Shown piece by piece: positions 1-5,673 of a DNA stretch of 10,374 bases; positions within the stretch are counted from its first letter, which is position 1; every line of letters begins with the position of its first letter. Source of the stretch: Spirochaetaceae bacterium (GTDB lineage: Bacteria > Spirochaetota > Spirochaetia > Treponematales > Breznakiellaceae); the NCBI GenBank assembly GCA_031284645.1, contig JAITXS010000078.1, positions 1 through 10,374 on the forward strand, in the 5' to 3' direction. Both the position numbers and the translations under genes were made by a program. The notes under the pieces were generated by a model, which was not told where the DNA came from, did not search any database, and worked only from the letters and a program-made list of their open reading frames with translations.

Positions 1-4
1 ATTT

Positions 5-70
5 GGGTATTGGGTATTGGGTATTGGGTATTGGGTATTGGGTATTGGGTATTGGGTATTGGGTATTGGG
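5..70. repeat. Tandem heptamer repeat, GGGTATT x9
   Basis: Nine perfect head-to-tail copies of GGGTATT run from 5 to 67 and are closed by another GGG at 68-70. The tract begins at the window edge, so more copies may lie to the left. Ten GGG runs separated by TATT give a textbook G-quadruplex motif on the plus strand and a C-rich, i-motif-like complement. Because seven is not a multiple of three, three units code for a seven-residue peptide repeat in every frame, which creates false open frames on both strands. The unit resembles the arms of the dispersed family A elements elsewhere in this window, so it may be a local expansion of such an arm. Confidence 0.97.
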
Positions 71-244
71 GCGCGGCGCTCAAGGCCGATATCTCTTGCG
101 TTTTCCTCATGGTATTAGCTTACGATGAATGTCATGGATTTGTCAAGCGCTACAGCGATTCATATTTGAAACATACCGCTCTTCGGGATGGGCACTGCCC
201 CGAATAGGGCCGATAGCTCAAATGTAAAGGCTTCCCAACTAAGG
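71..244. other. Non-coding stretch, nothing recognised
   Basis: No reading frame with a plausible start and ribosome binding site was found. A minus-strand TTGACA (TGTCAA at 141-146) is present, but no convincing -10 box lies 16-18 bases from it. A frame opening at the ATG at 110-108 on the minus strand would run straight into the heptamer tract, and nothing supports it as a gene. The segment may be decayed coding DNA or spacer. Confidence 0.5.
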
Positions 245-296
245 TGAGAGGTAAAACCCTTAAAAAATCAAAGAGCTTTTTTAAGGGTTTCTCTCA
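245..296. terminator. Long hairpin, possible bidirectional terminator
   Basis: The inner stem is 14 perfect base pairs: AAACCCTTAAAAAA (254-267) pairs with TTTTTTAAGGGTTT (277-290) around a nine-base loop. After a three-base bulge (GTA, 251-253) the stem continues for six more pairs, TGAGAG (245-250) with CTCTCA (291-296). TTTT follows at 297-300. The stem plus a U-rich 3' side fits a rho-independent terminator, but no gene ending just upstream is visible, so a processed RNA or a repeat element is equally possible. The hairpin itself is certain; its function is inferred. Confidence 0.45.
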
Positions 297-392
297 TTTT
301 AAATTTACCCTGCTGCCTTTCCTCCCCCCTTTCTGTGCGATTTTGTAAAATGCACTTTTTTGCAGATGGATTAAAGCAAAAAGCCCTATATA

Positions 393-401
393 TGCTATAA
401 G
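393..401 (+). promoter_or_regulatory. Extended -10 promoter for the nuclease-like gene
   Basis: TGC followed by TATAAG matches the extended -10 form TGn-TATAAT with one mismatch. No good -35 box lies upstream; extended -10 promoters often lack one. Transcription would start near 408, which is exactly where the family A dyad begins, so the dyad would form most of a leader of about 106 bases before the ATG at 514. The same TGC preceding the -10 is seen for the tRNA and glyQS promoters in this window. Confidence 0.4.
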
Positions 402-406
402 TATTG

Positions 407-479
407 CATAGGGTTTGGGGTCAAGGGTAGAGGGTTTGGTAATACCAGAAATTCCCTACCCTTAACCTATAACCCTATG
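407..479. repeat. Family A dyad repeat, copy 1
   Basis: The outer stem is CATAGGGTT (407-415) with AACCCTATG (471-479), nine perfect pairs. The inner stem is AAGGGTAG (423-430) with CTACCCTT (456-463). The centre carries a degenerate core, TAATACCAGAAATT. The left arm has four G-runs (411-434), enough for a G-quadruplex. It ends 34 bases before the start codon of the nuclease-like gene and probably lies within its 5' leader. Confidence 0.8.
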
Positions 480-513
480 GCTCTTTATAATATTTTAATG
501 TGGAGGTAAAAAC

Positions 514-1149
514 ATGGCAGAAACAAAAGACCGGCCGAGAGAGCGGGAGTATGTTACTATGGCGAATTTTAACGAGTGGCTGGACAGGCTGGCCCGTGAG
601 CGCGAGGAAGCTGATCGGAGACGGGAAGAAGCGGAGGCAAATGCTGATGCAAAATTTCGCAGGGAACGTGAGGAAGCTGAACGCTTGGCGGAAAAACGAA
701 TGGAACAGATCGACAAGCGTTTAGGAAAATTAACCAACAGGATCGGCGAAATCATTGAACACCTTGTAACGCCGAATGTACTGGAAAAGTTTAAGAAAAT
801 GGGCTTCTCGTTTGACAGCACCGCACGCAATATTCAGATACAAGACAAGGACGGCAAGACCTTAACCGAGATAGATACTGTTTTTCAAAACGGCGAGGAT
901 CTCATGATAGTTGAAGTTAAAACGCATCCTACCACGGATGATATAGGCCGACATATAAAAAGGATGACCCAGCTCAAAACGCATAAGCGCTACGCGGGAC
1001 TGAATCTTTACGGAGCGATAGCGGCTGCGGTGATCGATGGTGAGACACGGAATTATGCGATAGAACAGGGCTTTTATGTGCTTGAACAAAGCGGCGATAC
1101 CATGAAAATACTGCCCGATGACCCGGATTTCAAGCCGAAAAGGTGGTAG
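514..1149 (+). CDS. Coiled-coil protein with PD-(D/E)XK nuclease-like domain
   Basis: A 211-residue protein. Residues 20-75 are a highly charged Arg/Glu-rich helix (repeats of REREEA and RREEAEA type), a likely coiled coil. Residues 78-200 look like a PD-(D/E)XK fold: Glu82, then Thr-Glu-Ile-Asp with Asp121, a short strand, and Glu134-Val-Lys136, giving the D...ExK catalytic pattern. This architecture, a coiled coil followed by a restriction-endonuclease-like domain, is known from DUF3782-type and similar uncharacterised families; the exact family is not certain. The ATG at 514 is chosen because GGAGG (502-506) stands seven bases upstream. There is no signal peptide or membrane segment, so it is probably cytoplasmic. 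The gene stands alone, directly between family A repeat copies 1 and 2. Nuclease activity and any link to the repeats are inference. Confidence 0.85.
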   Translation: MAETKDRPREREYVTMANFNEWLDRLAREREEADRRREEAEANADAKFRREREEAERLAEKRMEQIDKRLGKLTNRIGEIIEHLVTPNVLEKFKKMGFSFDSTARNIQIQDKDGKTLTEIDTVFQNGEDLMIVEVKTHPTTDDIGRHIKRMTQLKTHKRYAGLNLYGAIAAAVIDGETRNYAIEQGFYVLEQSGDTMKILPDDPDFKPKRW

Positions 1150-1150
1150 A

Positions 1151-1219
1151 ATAGGGTTTTGGGGCAAGGGTATGAGGTATAGTTCTTATCAGTAATCCTG
1201 TACCCATAACCCGTGCCCC
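1151..1219. repeat. Family A dyad repeat, copy 2
   Basis: It begins two bases after the stop codon of the nuclease-like gene. The left arm GGGGCAAGGGTATGAGGTA (1161-1179) pairs, with one bulge and a few mismatches, with TACCCATAACCCGTGCCCC (1201-1219). The loop holds the core GTTCTTATCAGTAAT. By position it could also serve as transcription terminator or 3' stabiliser for that gene, although the following CCTTTGTG is only a weak T-rich tail. It abuts family B copy 1. Confidence 0.8.
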
Positions 1220-1270
1220 TTTGTGTTCCTTTGTGTCCCTTCGTGGTAAAATTCTTACTACTTGTTGTGG
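1218..1270 (+). repeat. Family B repeat, copy 1
   Basis: A 53-base unit beginning CCTTTGTGTTCC and ending TTGTTGTGG. It is almost identical to 1376-1427: three substitutions and one single-base gap. The CTTCGTGGT portion is of a kind I recall as widespread in intergenic DNA of unrelated bacteria; that is recollection, not a search result. Confidence 0.85.
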
Positions 1271-1305
1271 GGAAGAAGTGTATATGCAATAAGATTTAAT
1301 GACCT

Positions 1306-1330
1306 CAAAGGACACGAAGGACGGAAAGGG
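1306..1330 (-). repeat. Family B repeat, short inverted copy
   Basis: CAAAGGACACGAAGGACGG and the following AAAGGG are the reverse complement of 8906-8931 apart from one T in a T-run. It lies between the two direct family B copies, in the opposite orientation. Confidence 0.75.
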
Positions 1331-1375
1331 ACAGAAAAATGGAATAAGACGGGTAGTATGATTTTTTCCTGTTCA

Positions 1376-1427
1376 CCTTTGTATTCCTTTGTGTCCCTCG
1401 TGGTGAAATTCTTACTGCTTGTTGTGG
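1376..1427 (+). repeat. Family B repeat, copy 2
   Basis: Direct repeat of 1218-1270, starting 158 bases further on. It shares GTGAAATTCTTACTGCTTG near its 3' end with one or two changes. It stands just upstream of family A copy 3, so the two families are physically linked here as they are at 8906-8940. Confidence 0.85.
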
Positions 1428-1450
1428 GTCAAGAATAGTTTAGGGGCAAA

Positions 1451-1512
1451 ATAGGGTCTTGGGGTAAGGGTCTGGGGTCTGGGTTTTATCAGAAAGCCCC
1501 GACCTCATACCC
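1451..1512. repeat. Family A repeat, copy 3 (compound)
   Basis: The G-arm begins ATAGGGTCTTGGGGTAAGGG and is followed by further GGGGTCTGGG. The core TTTTATCAGAAAG is at 1484-1496, and a C-arm (CCCCGACC then CATACCC) follows. GGTCTGGG (1476-1483) pairs with CCCCGACC (1497-1504) with one mismatch. Downstream, 1513-1592 holds more arm-like sequence, including a C-rich stretch with ACCC/CCC runs at 1564-1590, so two copies may be nested or partly deleted here. No gene is visible in 1150-1657. Confidence 0.7.
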
Positions 1513-1617
1513 GAAGCAGGGGAATAGGAGCGGGGGCAGATCAGCAACTCTCTGTTATTACTATACCCTCCACCCAAAACCCTACGACCCTTCTTCCCGG
1601 GGTCTATACTCAGGAGC

Positions 1618-1647
1618 TTGACTATCGCGGGGGTAAAATGCTAGGCT
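1618..1647 (+). promoter_or_regulatory. Probable tRNA-Val promoter
   Basis: TTGACT (1618-1623, five of six matches to -35) is followed after 18 bases by TAGGCT (1642-1647). The latter is a poor -10 hexamer, but it is preceded by TGC in extended -10 form. Transcription would start around 1653-1655, just before the mature tRNA 5' end at 1658, which agrees with a short 5' leader. Confidence 0.45.
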
Positions 1648-1657
1648 AAAACAAGCG

Positions 1658-1731
1658 GGGCGCATAACTCAGTTGGTTAGAGTGCTTGCTTTACACGCAA
1701 GATGTCCCTGGTTCGAATCCGGGTGCGCCCA
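1658..1731 (+). tRNA. tRNA-Val (anticodon UAC)
   Basis: A complete 74-base cloverleaf. The acceptor stem is GGGCGCA (1658-1664) with TGCGCCC (1724-1730), and the discriminator is A1731. The D stem is ACTC/GAGT with an AGTTGGTTA loop. The anticodon stem is CTTGC/GCAAG with loop TTTACAC, giving anticodon TAC at 1692-1694, which reads valine GUA. The variable loop has five bases. The T stem CCTGG/CCGGG (one G-U pair) encloses TTCGAAT. CCA is not encoded and must be added by nucleotidyltransferase. It faces the convergent molybdopterin-binding gene, whose stop lies 20 bases downstream; no terminator is evident between them. Confidence 0.98.
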
Positions 1732-1750
1732 AAAACCGCTCTTACTATCA

Positions 1751-2821
1751 CTATCCAAAAAAGCAGTTTGGAAAATGGCAGGGCGGAGGACAGCCTTTTC
1801 CCGAAAGGCAAAGTCCGCCGTGTCCCATTTTTGTAATATCATCCCGGGTAATTTTTACACCTGCTGCAAGACGTGGCAGTAGAATATCAAAAATTGTGGT
1901 TTTTGCGTACATGACGCAGGCGGGAAGTCCCAGTATCGGCGTACCATCGGAAAAATACGCAAGAAGGAACATCGCGCCCGGAAATACCGGAGCGCCGTAG
2001 CTTACAAGACTGCCGCCCCTAGCGTGTAATGCTTCTTTTATTGCGCCCGGTGTATTGTCGTCCGGATCAACACTCATGCCGCCTGTGCAAAGAATTAAAT
2101 CAGGTTTTTCATCAAGCGCTTTTTCGATTGCCGCAAGAATAGTACCCCGTTTATCATCACTTACTTGCCGTGAAATGACATCAATACCGAATGTTGTTAG
2201 TTTTTCCTGTACCACAGGGCTCAAGGTATCTTTGATTAATCCCTTTGCAACTTCGCTCCCTGTTGTAATAATCGCGGCGCTTTTTAAAAAATACGGCAGA
2301 ATATTTAACAAAGGTTCAAATGCGAGTGAGCCTTCTGCCCCTCTGCTATTTTTCGCGATAGATTCCGCTTCCTTGATTTTTTCTTCTGCAATGAGAAGAG
2401 GAATGGCTTTTAGTCCGGCAATTAATTCCCCTTTTTTAAGTGCTGAATACGTCCGCCGTGTAACAAGGGCAATCTCGCCAAGTGCATTTATGCTGTCGAT
2501 ACACGCCGGATTTACGCAAAAAAGCCCGTCAATCTCCGCGTACAGTTCGATTTTCCCTTCGCTTGGGCCGGATTCCCTGATGTTTTTCCCCCGGCAGATC
2601 GCGGCAAGCCGTTTTGCAGCTTCATCTTCGTGTAAAAAACCCTCTTTATCTTCCCATACATAGATCTGTTCTTTTCCCATTGAAAGGAGCATGGGTATAT
2701 CTTCTTCCCGAATGATATGCCCTTTTTTAAATTGAGGGCCCTTCATTTGGTCTTTTACAATCCGGCTTAAGTCGTGGCAGAGTATTTTCCCGATTGCCTC
2801 TTGTACAGCTATCTTTTGCAT
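1751..2821 (-). CDS. Molybdopterin-binding (MoeA/MogA-like) domain protein
   Basis: A 356-residue cytoplasmic protein. Residues 1-60 form an N-terminal domain containing GKILCHDL and FKKGHIIREEDI. Residues 180-320 are a molybdopterin-binding MoCF fold: AIITTGSEV (183-191), ILCTGGMSVDPDD (243-255), then APVFPGAMFLLAYF and PILGLPACVMY. The C-terminus has four cysteines (338, 344, 348, 353) ending CHFPNCFFG, a tail that I recall from related proteins in Clostridia. The family is placed in molybdenum-cofactor biology through this fold; the reaction of this subfamily is not known to me. The ATG is preceded by AAGGT (2828-2832 on the minus strand). It lies 34 bases downstream of glyQS on the same strand, so co-transcription is likely. 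It is not a full MoeA: the length and the Cys tail differ. Confidence 0.85.
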   Translation of the reverse strand: MQKIAVQEAIGKILCHDLSRIVKDQMKGPQFKKGHIIREEDIPMLLSMGKEQIYVWEDKEGFLHEDEAAKRLAAICRGKNIRESGPSEGKIELYAEIDGLFCVNPACIDSINALGEIALVTRRTYSALKKGELIAGLKAIPLLIAEEKIKEAESIAKNSRGAEGSLAFEPLLNILPYFLKSAAIITTGSEVAKGLIKDTLSPVVQEKLTTFGIDVISRQVSDDKRGTILAAIEKALDEKPDLILCTGGMSVDPDDNTPGAIKEALHARGGSLVSYGAPVFPGAMFLLAYFSDGTPILGLPACVMYAKTTIFDILLPRLAAGVKITRDDITKMGHGGLCLSGKGCPPPCHFPNCFFG

Positions 2822-2855
2822 GGGTCTACCTTGTAAAAGAATACCCGGCTGCAGA

Positions 2856-4229
2856 TCATTTTAAGCGCCGGTATTTTTTAATCTCTTGCCTGATCCTCTC
2901 TGCCAGTTCGGCACGAGGCACGCGGACTTGCTCCATTGAGTCCCGAAACCGCAGGGTAAGATCGTTTTTTTCTTTGGAATCATAATCAACGGTAACACAA
3001 AACGGTGTGCCCGCTTCGTCCTGACGGCGGTAACGGCGTCCTATGGCTCCGGACTGGTCGTAATCAGTCGGGAAATCTTCTTTTAATTCATCCCGAATCT
3101 CCGAAGCTAGTTCCGCAAGGCCGTCTTTTTTCATCAAAGGAAGCACTGCCACGGTAACCGGCGCAAGTGAAGGATGAAAGCGCATGACCACACGCCAATC
3201 ATCATCATTGCCCTTATCGGCGACTTTTTCCTCGTCGTACGCATCGCAGAGCGTCATCAGCACGGAACGCGTAAGCCCTGCCGATGTTTCAATAATAAAG
3301 GGAGTATATTTTTTATTGCCGTCATCCTGATCAATGTACTGCAAATCTTTGCCGGAATACTGCTGATGGCGGCTTAAATCATAATTTGATCGGTTGTGTA
3401 CTCCCTCAAGCTCTTTCCATCCCATAGGAAAGAGGTATTCAATGTCATAAGCATCTTTCGCATAATGTGCAAGTTCATCAGGGCCGTGTTGATGCCAGCG
3501 CAGGTGATCCATATTGATACCGAGTTTTTCATAATAAGCCCAGCGCCTCTCCTTCCATGTGTTAAACCATTCAACATCGCTGTCGGGCTTTACAAAAAAC
3601 TGCATCTCCATCTGCTCGAATTCGCAGGTTCGGAAAATAAAATTCTTGGTAACAATCTCGTTACGGAATGCTTTACCGATTTGCGCGATACCAAAGGGGA
3701 TTTTCATCCGGTTTGACTGGATTATATTTTTGTAATTTACATAGATACCCTGGGCTGTCTCGGGACGCAGATAGATGACATTCGCTTCCCCTTCTATCGC
3801 TCCTATATGTGTTTTGAACATCAAATTGAATTTTCGGGTATCGGTTAGTTCCCCGCCGCATTCAGGACATTTTTTTACCCGCAGGTTTTCTTCGGGTATT
3901 TGATCGGCCCGGAAGCGGGCCTTGCATTTCTTGCAGTCCACCAGCGGATCGGTGAAATTTTCAACGTGTCCCGATGCTTCCCATGTGCGCGGATGCATGA
4001 GAATCGCTGCGTCAATCCCCACGATATTATCATGAAGCTGGGTCATCTCTTTCCACCATACACGGGCAATCCGGTTTTTAAGCTCAACACCGAGCGGCCC
4101 GTAATCCCACGCACCGTTCTGTCCGCCGTAAATTTCCGAAGACTGAAAAACAAAACCACGCCTTTTTGCAAGGGAAGTAATTTTTTCCATAGTCGCAGGG
4201 TTTTTATATTCATCTGATGTTTCTGTCAT
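2856..4229 (-). CDS. glyQS: Glycyl-tRNA synthetase, one-chain class II
   Basis: A 457-residue enzyme that charges tRNA-Gly with glycine using ATP, acting as a homodimer in the cytoplasm. It begins with the family N-terminus around RRGFVFQSSEIYGG (residues 23-36). A zinc-finger insertion has Cys99, Cys102, Cys121 and Cys124. Class II motif 2 is RPETAQG (155-161) with FRNE (188-191), and motif 3 is SAGLTRSVLM (316-325). The anticodon-binding domain starts near HPSLAPVTVAVLPL (352-365). The length matches bacterial alpha2 enzymes, not the alpha/beta type of enterobacteria. The start is supported by AAGGAA (4235-4240 on the minus strand) five bases before the ATG. An extended -10 promoter near 4301-4309 would give a leader of about 65 bases with two small inverted repeats: CCTGC/GCAGG at 4272-4289 and CTGTC/GACAG at 4259-4269. 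No T-box is recognisable. Confidence 0.98.
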   Translation of the reverse strand: MTETSDEYKNPATMEKITSLAKRRGFVFQSSEIYGGQNGAWDYGPLGVELKNRIARVWWKEMTQLHDNIVGIDAAILMHPRTWEASGHVENFTDPLVDCKKCKARFRADQIPEENLRVKKCPECGGELTDTRKFNLMFKTHIGAIEGEANVIYLRPETAQGIYVNYKNIIQSNRMKIPFGIAQIGKAFRNEIVTKNFIFRTCEFEQMEMQFFVKPDSDVEWFNTWKERRWAYYEKLGINMDHLRWHQHGPDELAHYAKDAYDIEYLFPMGWKELEGVHNRSNYDLSRHQQYSGKDLQYIDQDDGNKKYTPFIIETSAGLTRSVLMTLCDAYDEEKVADKGNDDDWRVVMRFHPSLAPVTVAVLPLMKKDGLAELASEIRDELKEDFPTDYDQSGAIGRRYRRQDEAGTPFCVTVDYDSKEKNDLTLRFRDSMEQVRVPRAELAERIRQEIKKYRRLK

Positions 4230-4300
4230 ACTTATTCCTTAATTAATCCGCACGTTTACTGTCGGACAGCTCCTGCTGCTTTCCGCAGGGTATGTGCTTT

Positions 4301-4309
4301 ATTCTAGCA
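4301..4309 (-). promoter_or_regulatory. Extended -10 promoter for glyQS
   Basis: On the minus strand this reads TGC-TAGAAT, an extended -10 with five of six hexamer matches. No good -35 was found at 16-18 bases. The start would be near 4294, giving a leader of about 65 bases before the ATG at 4229. Confidence 0.4.
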
Positions 4310-4331
4310 ATAATGTAAATTTTTTTGTAGG

Positions 4332-4367
4332 GGGTAGGGAAATGATCGCTTTAATTTCCATTTACCC
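4332..4367. repeat. Diverged dyad, possible family A relic
   Basis: GGGTA (4332-4336) and GGAAAT (4338-4343) pair with ATTTCC (4354-4359) and TACCC (4363-4367) around a ten-base loop. The arms have the GGGTA/TACCC flavour of family A. Further on, GGGGCAAGGGCATGG (4408-4422) followed by a TTCATCAGA segment also recalls copy 2, so the glyQS-icd gap (4230-4473) may contain decayed elements. The family assignment is inference. Confidence 0.4.
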
Positions 4368-4439
4368 TGTAGTATGCCCCTCTATTCGGCAGCTTTTATG
4401 CCATTCCGGGGCAAGGGCATGGAATTCATCAGAGGGTTC

Positions 4440-4466
4440 TTGACATTTTACTGATGCTTCTATAAA
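4440..4466 (+). promoter_or_regulatory. icd promoter abutting the start codon
   Basis: A perfect TTGACA (4440-4445) is followed by TATAAA (4461-4466) after 15 bases, which is short of the usual 17. Seven bases separate the -10 box from the ATG, which puts the expected transcription start at about 4473-4474, on the start codon itself. Confidence 0.6.
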
Positions 4467-4473
4467 AACAATT

Positions 4474-5673
4474 ATGGCAAAAATAGCTATGAAAGATCCT
4501 GTCGTTGAAATCGACGGGGATGAAATGACCCGTGTTCTTTGGGCACTTGTTAAGGAAAAATTAATTTTCCCCTTTGTCGACTTAAAAAGCGAATATTATG
4601 ATTTAAGTATCTTGAATAGGGATAAGACAGATGACAAGATTACCCTAGAATGTGCCGATGCGATTTTACGTTTTGGGGTTGGTGTTAAATGCGCGACAAT
4701 TACATCAAACGCAGCGCGTAAAGAGGAATACGGACTAAACGCCTTATATCCAAGCCCTAACGCAACAATACGGTCTATTTTGGACGGCACGGTATTCCGT
4801 AAGCCAATTACGGTAAGTTGCGTGCAGCCGACTATCCGAACATGGAAAAAACCTATCATCATTGCCCGTCATGCATACGGAGATATTTATAAAAACGCAG
4901 AGATGCTTATACCGGAGGCAGGAAAAGTCGAGTTGGTTTGGACAGGGAGCAATGGGGCCGAAAAAAGAATTTTAGTTGCCGATATGAAAAAACCCGGCAT
5001 AGTACAGGGAATACATAATCTTGATGAATCAATACGGAATTTCGCCCGCTGTTGTTTCCGCCTTGCCCGCGATGAAAAATTGCCCCTATGGTTTGCGGCA
5101 AAGGATACCATATCAAAAACATACGACGGCAGATTTAAAGAAATATTTCAGGCAGTATACGATACCGAATATAAAGACAGCGGTGTTCTTTACACCTATT
5201 CTTTAATTGATGATGCGCTTGCGCGGATTGTAAAAAGTGAGGGCGCTCTTGTCTGGGCCTGCAAGAATTATGACGGGGATATACTCAGTGATATGATTGC
5301 CAGTGCATCGGGAAGCCTTGCCATGATGACAAGCGTTTTGGTTTCCCCATCCGGTGTTTATGAATATGAGGCGGCTCACGGCACGGTTCAGAAGCATTAT
5401 TACCGTTGGCAGAGAGGCGAAAAAACAAGCACAAATCCTGTAGCACTCATTTTTGCATGGACAGGCGCCCTTGCCAAACGCGCTGAAATTGACCACAGTC
5501 CGGATCTTTTTGATTTTGCGAAAAAGCTTGAGGAAACAACACTCCGTACCATAGAAAGCGGGAATATGACTGCCGATCTTGCGGCAATCGCAACTTGTCC
5601 GGTAGAGCGTCCGCTTAATTCATGGGAATTTATTGATGAAATCGCGAAAAACCTTGACTCAGTCAGTTTATAA
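4474..5673 (+). CDS. icd: NADP-dependent isocitrate dehydrogenase
   Basis: A 399-residue enzyme that converts isocitrate to 2-oxoglutarate and CO2 in the cytoplasm. It is of the eukaryote-like homodimeric class, as shown by the N-terminus PVVEIDGDEMTR (residues 9-20), the substrate segment SPNATIRSILDGTVFR with Arg100 and Arg109, and RHAYGDIYK with Arg132 and Tyr139. Lys210 lies in AAKDTI, and the metal-binding acidic segment is YDGDILSD (266-273). The cofactor loop AHGTVQKHY (301-309) keeps the His (308) and has Lys307 where Arg is common, which still favours NADP. The start matches the family N-terminus, yet no ribosome binding site precedes it and the promoter ends seven bases upstream, so the mRNA is predicted to be leaderless. 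The last 11 bases overlap the tail of convergent fabD. It supplies 2-oxoglutarate for glutamate synthesis, and NADPH. Confidence 0.97.
   Translation: MAKIAMKDPVVEIDGDEMTRVLWALVKEKLIFPFVDLKSEYYDLSILNRDKTDDKITLECADAILRFGVGVKCATITSNAARKEEYGLNALYPSPNATIRSILDGTVFRKPITVSCVQPTIRTWKKPIIIARHAYGDIYKNAEMLIPEAGKVELVWTGSNGAEKRILVADMKKPGIVQGIHNLDESIRNFARCCFRLARDEKLPLWFAAKDTISKTYDGRFKEIFQAVYDTEYKDSGVLYTYSLIDDALARIVKSEGALVWACKNYDGDILSDMIASASGSLAMMTSVLVSPSGVYEYEAAHGTVQKHYYRWQRGEKTSTNPVALIFAWTGALAKRAEIDHSPDLFDFAKKLEETTLRTIESGNMTADLAAIATCPVERPLNSWEFIDEIAKNLDSVSL

Noticed and set aside
1..110. Minus-strand frame from the ATG at 110-108 running into a YPIPNTQ peptide repeat, with a TTGACA upstream
   Set aside because: No ribosome binding site and no acceptable -10 box were found; stop-free passage through the array is expected from its periodicity.
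10..207. Plus-strand open frame beginning with repeated GIGYWVL
   Set aside because: It is produced by the heptamer array (three units = seven codons), has no ribosome binding site, and its tail matches nothing recognisable.
1074..1315. Minus-strand frames containing TTKGHKGTQR-like peptides
   Set aside because: These come from translating family B repeats; frames overlap the nuclease-like gene or repeats and lack start signals.
2055..2663. Long plus-strand open frame opposite the molybdopterin-binding gene
   Set aside because: It is an antisense shadow: the minus-strand product has clear family motifs, whereas this frame has no ribosome binding site or recognisable domain.
4230..4330. T-box riboswitch upstream of glyQS
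   Set aside because: No specifier stem, no conserved T-box sequence and no terminator/antiterminator pair could be found; the predicted leader is only about 65 bases.
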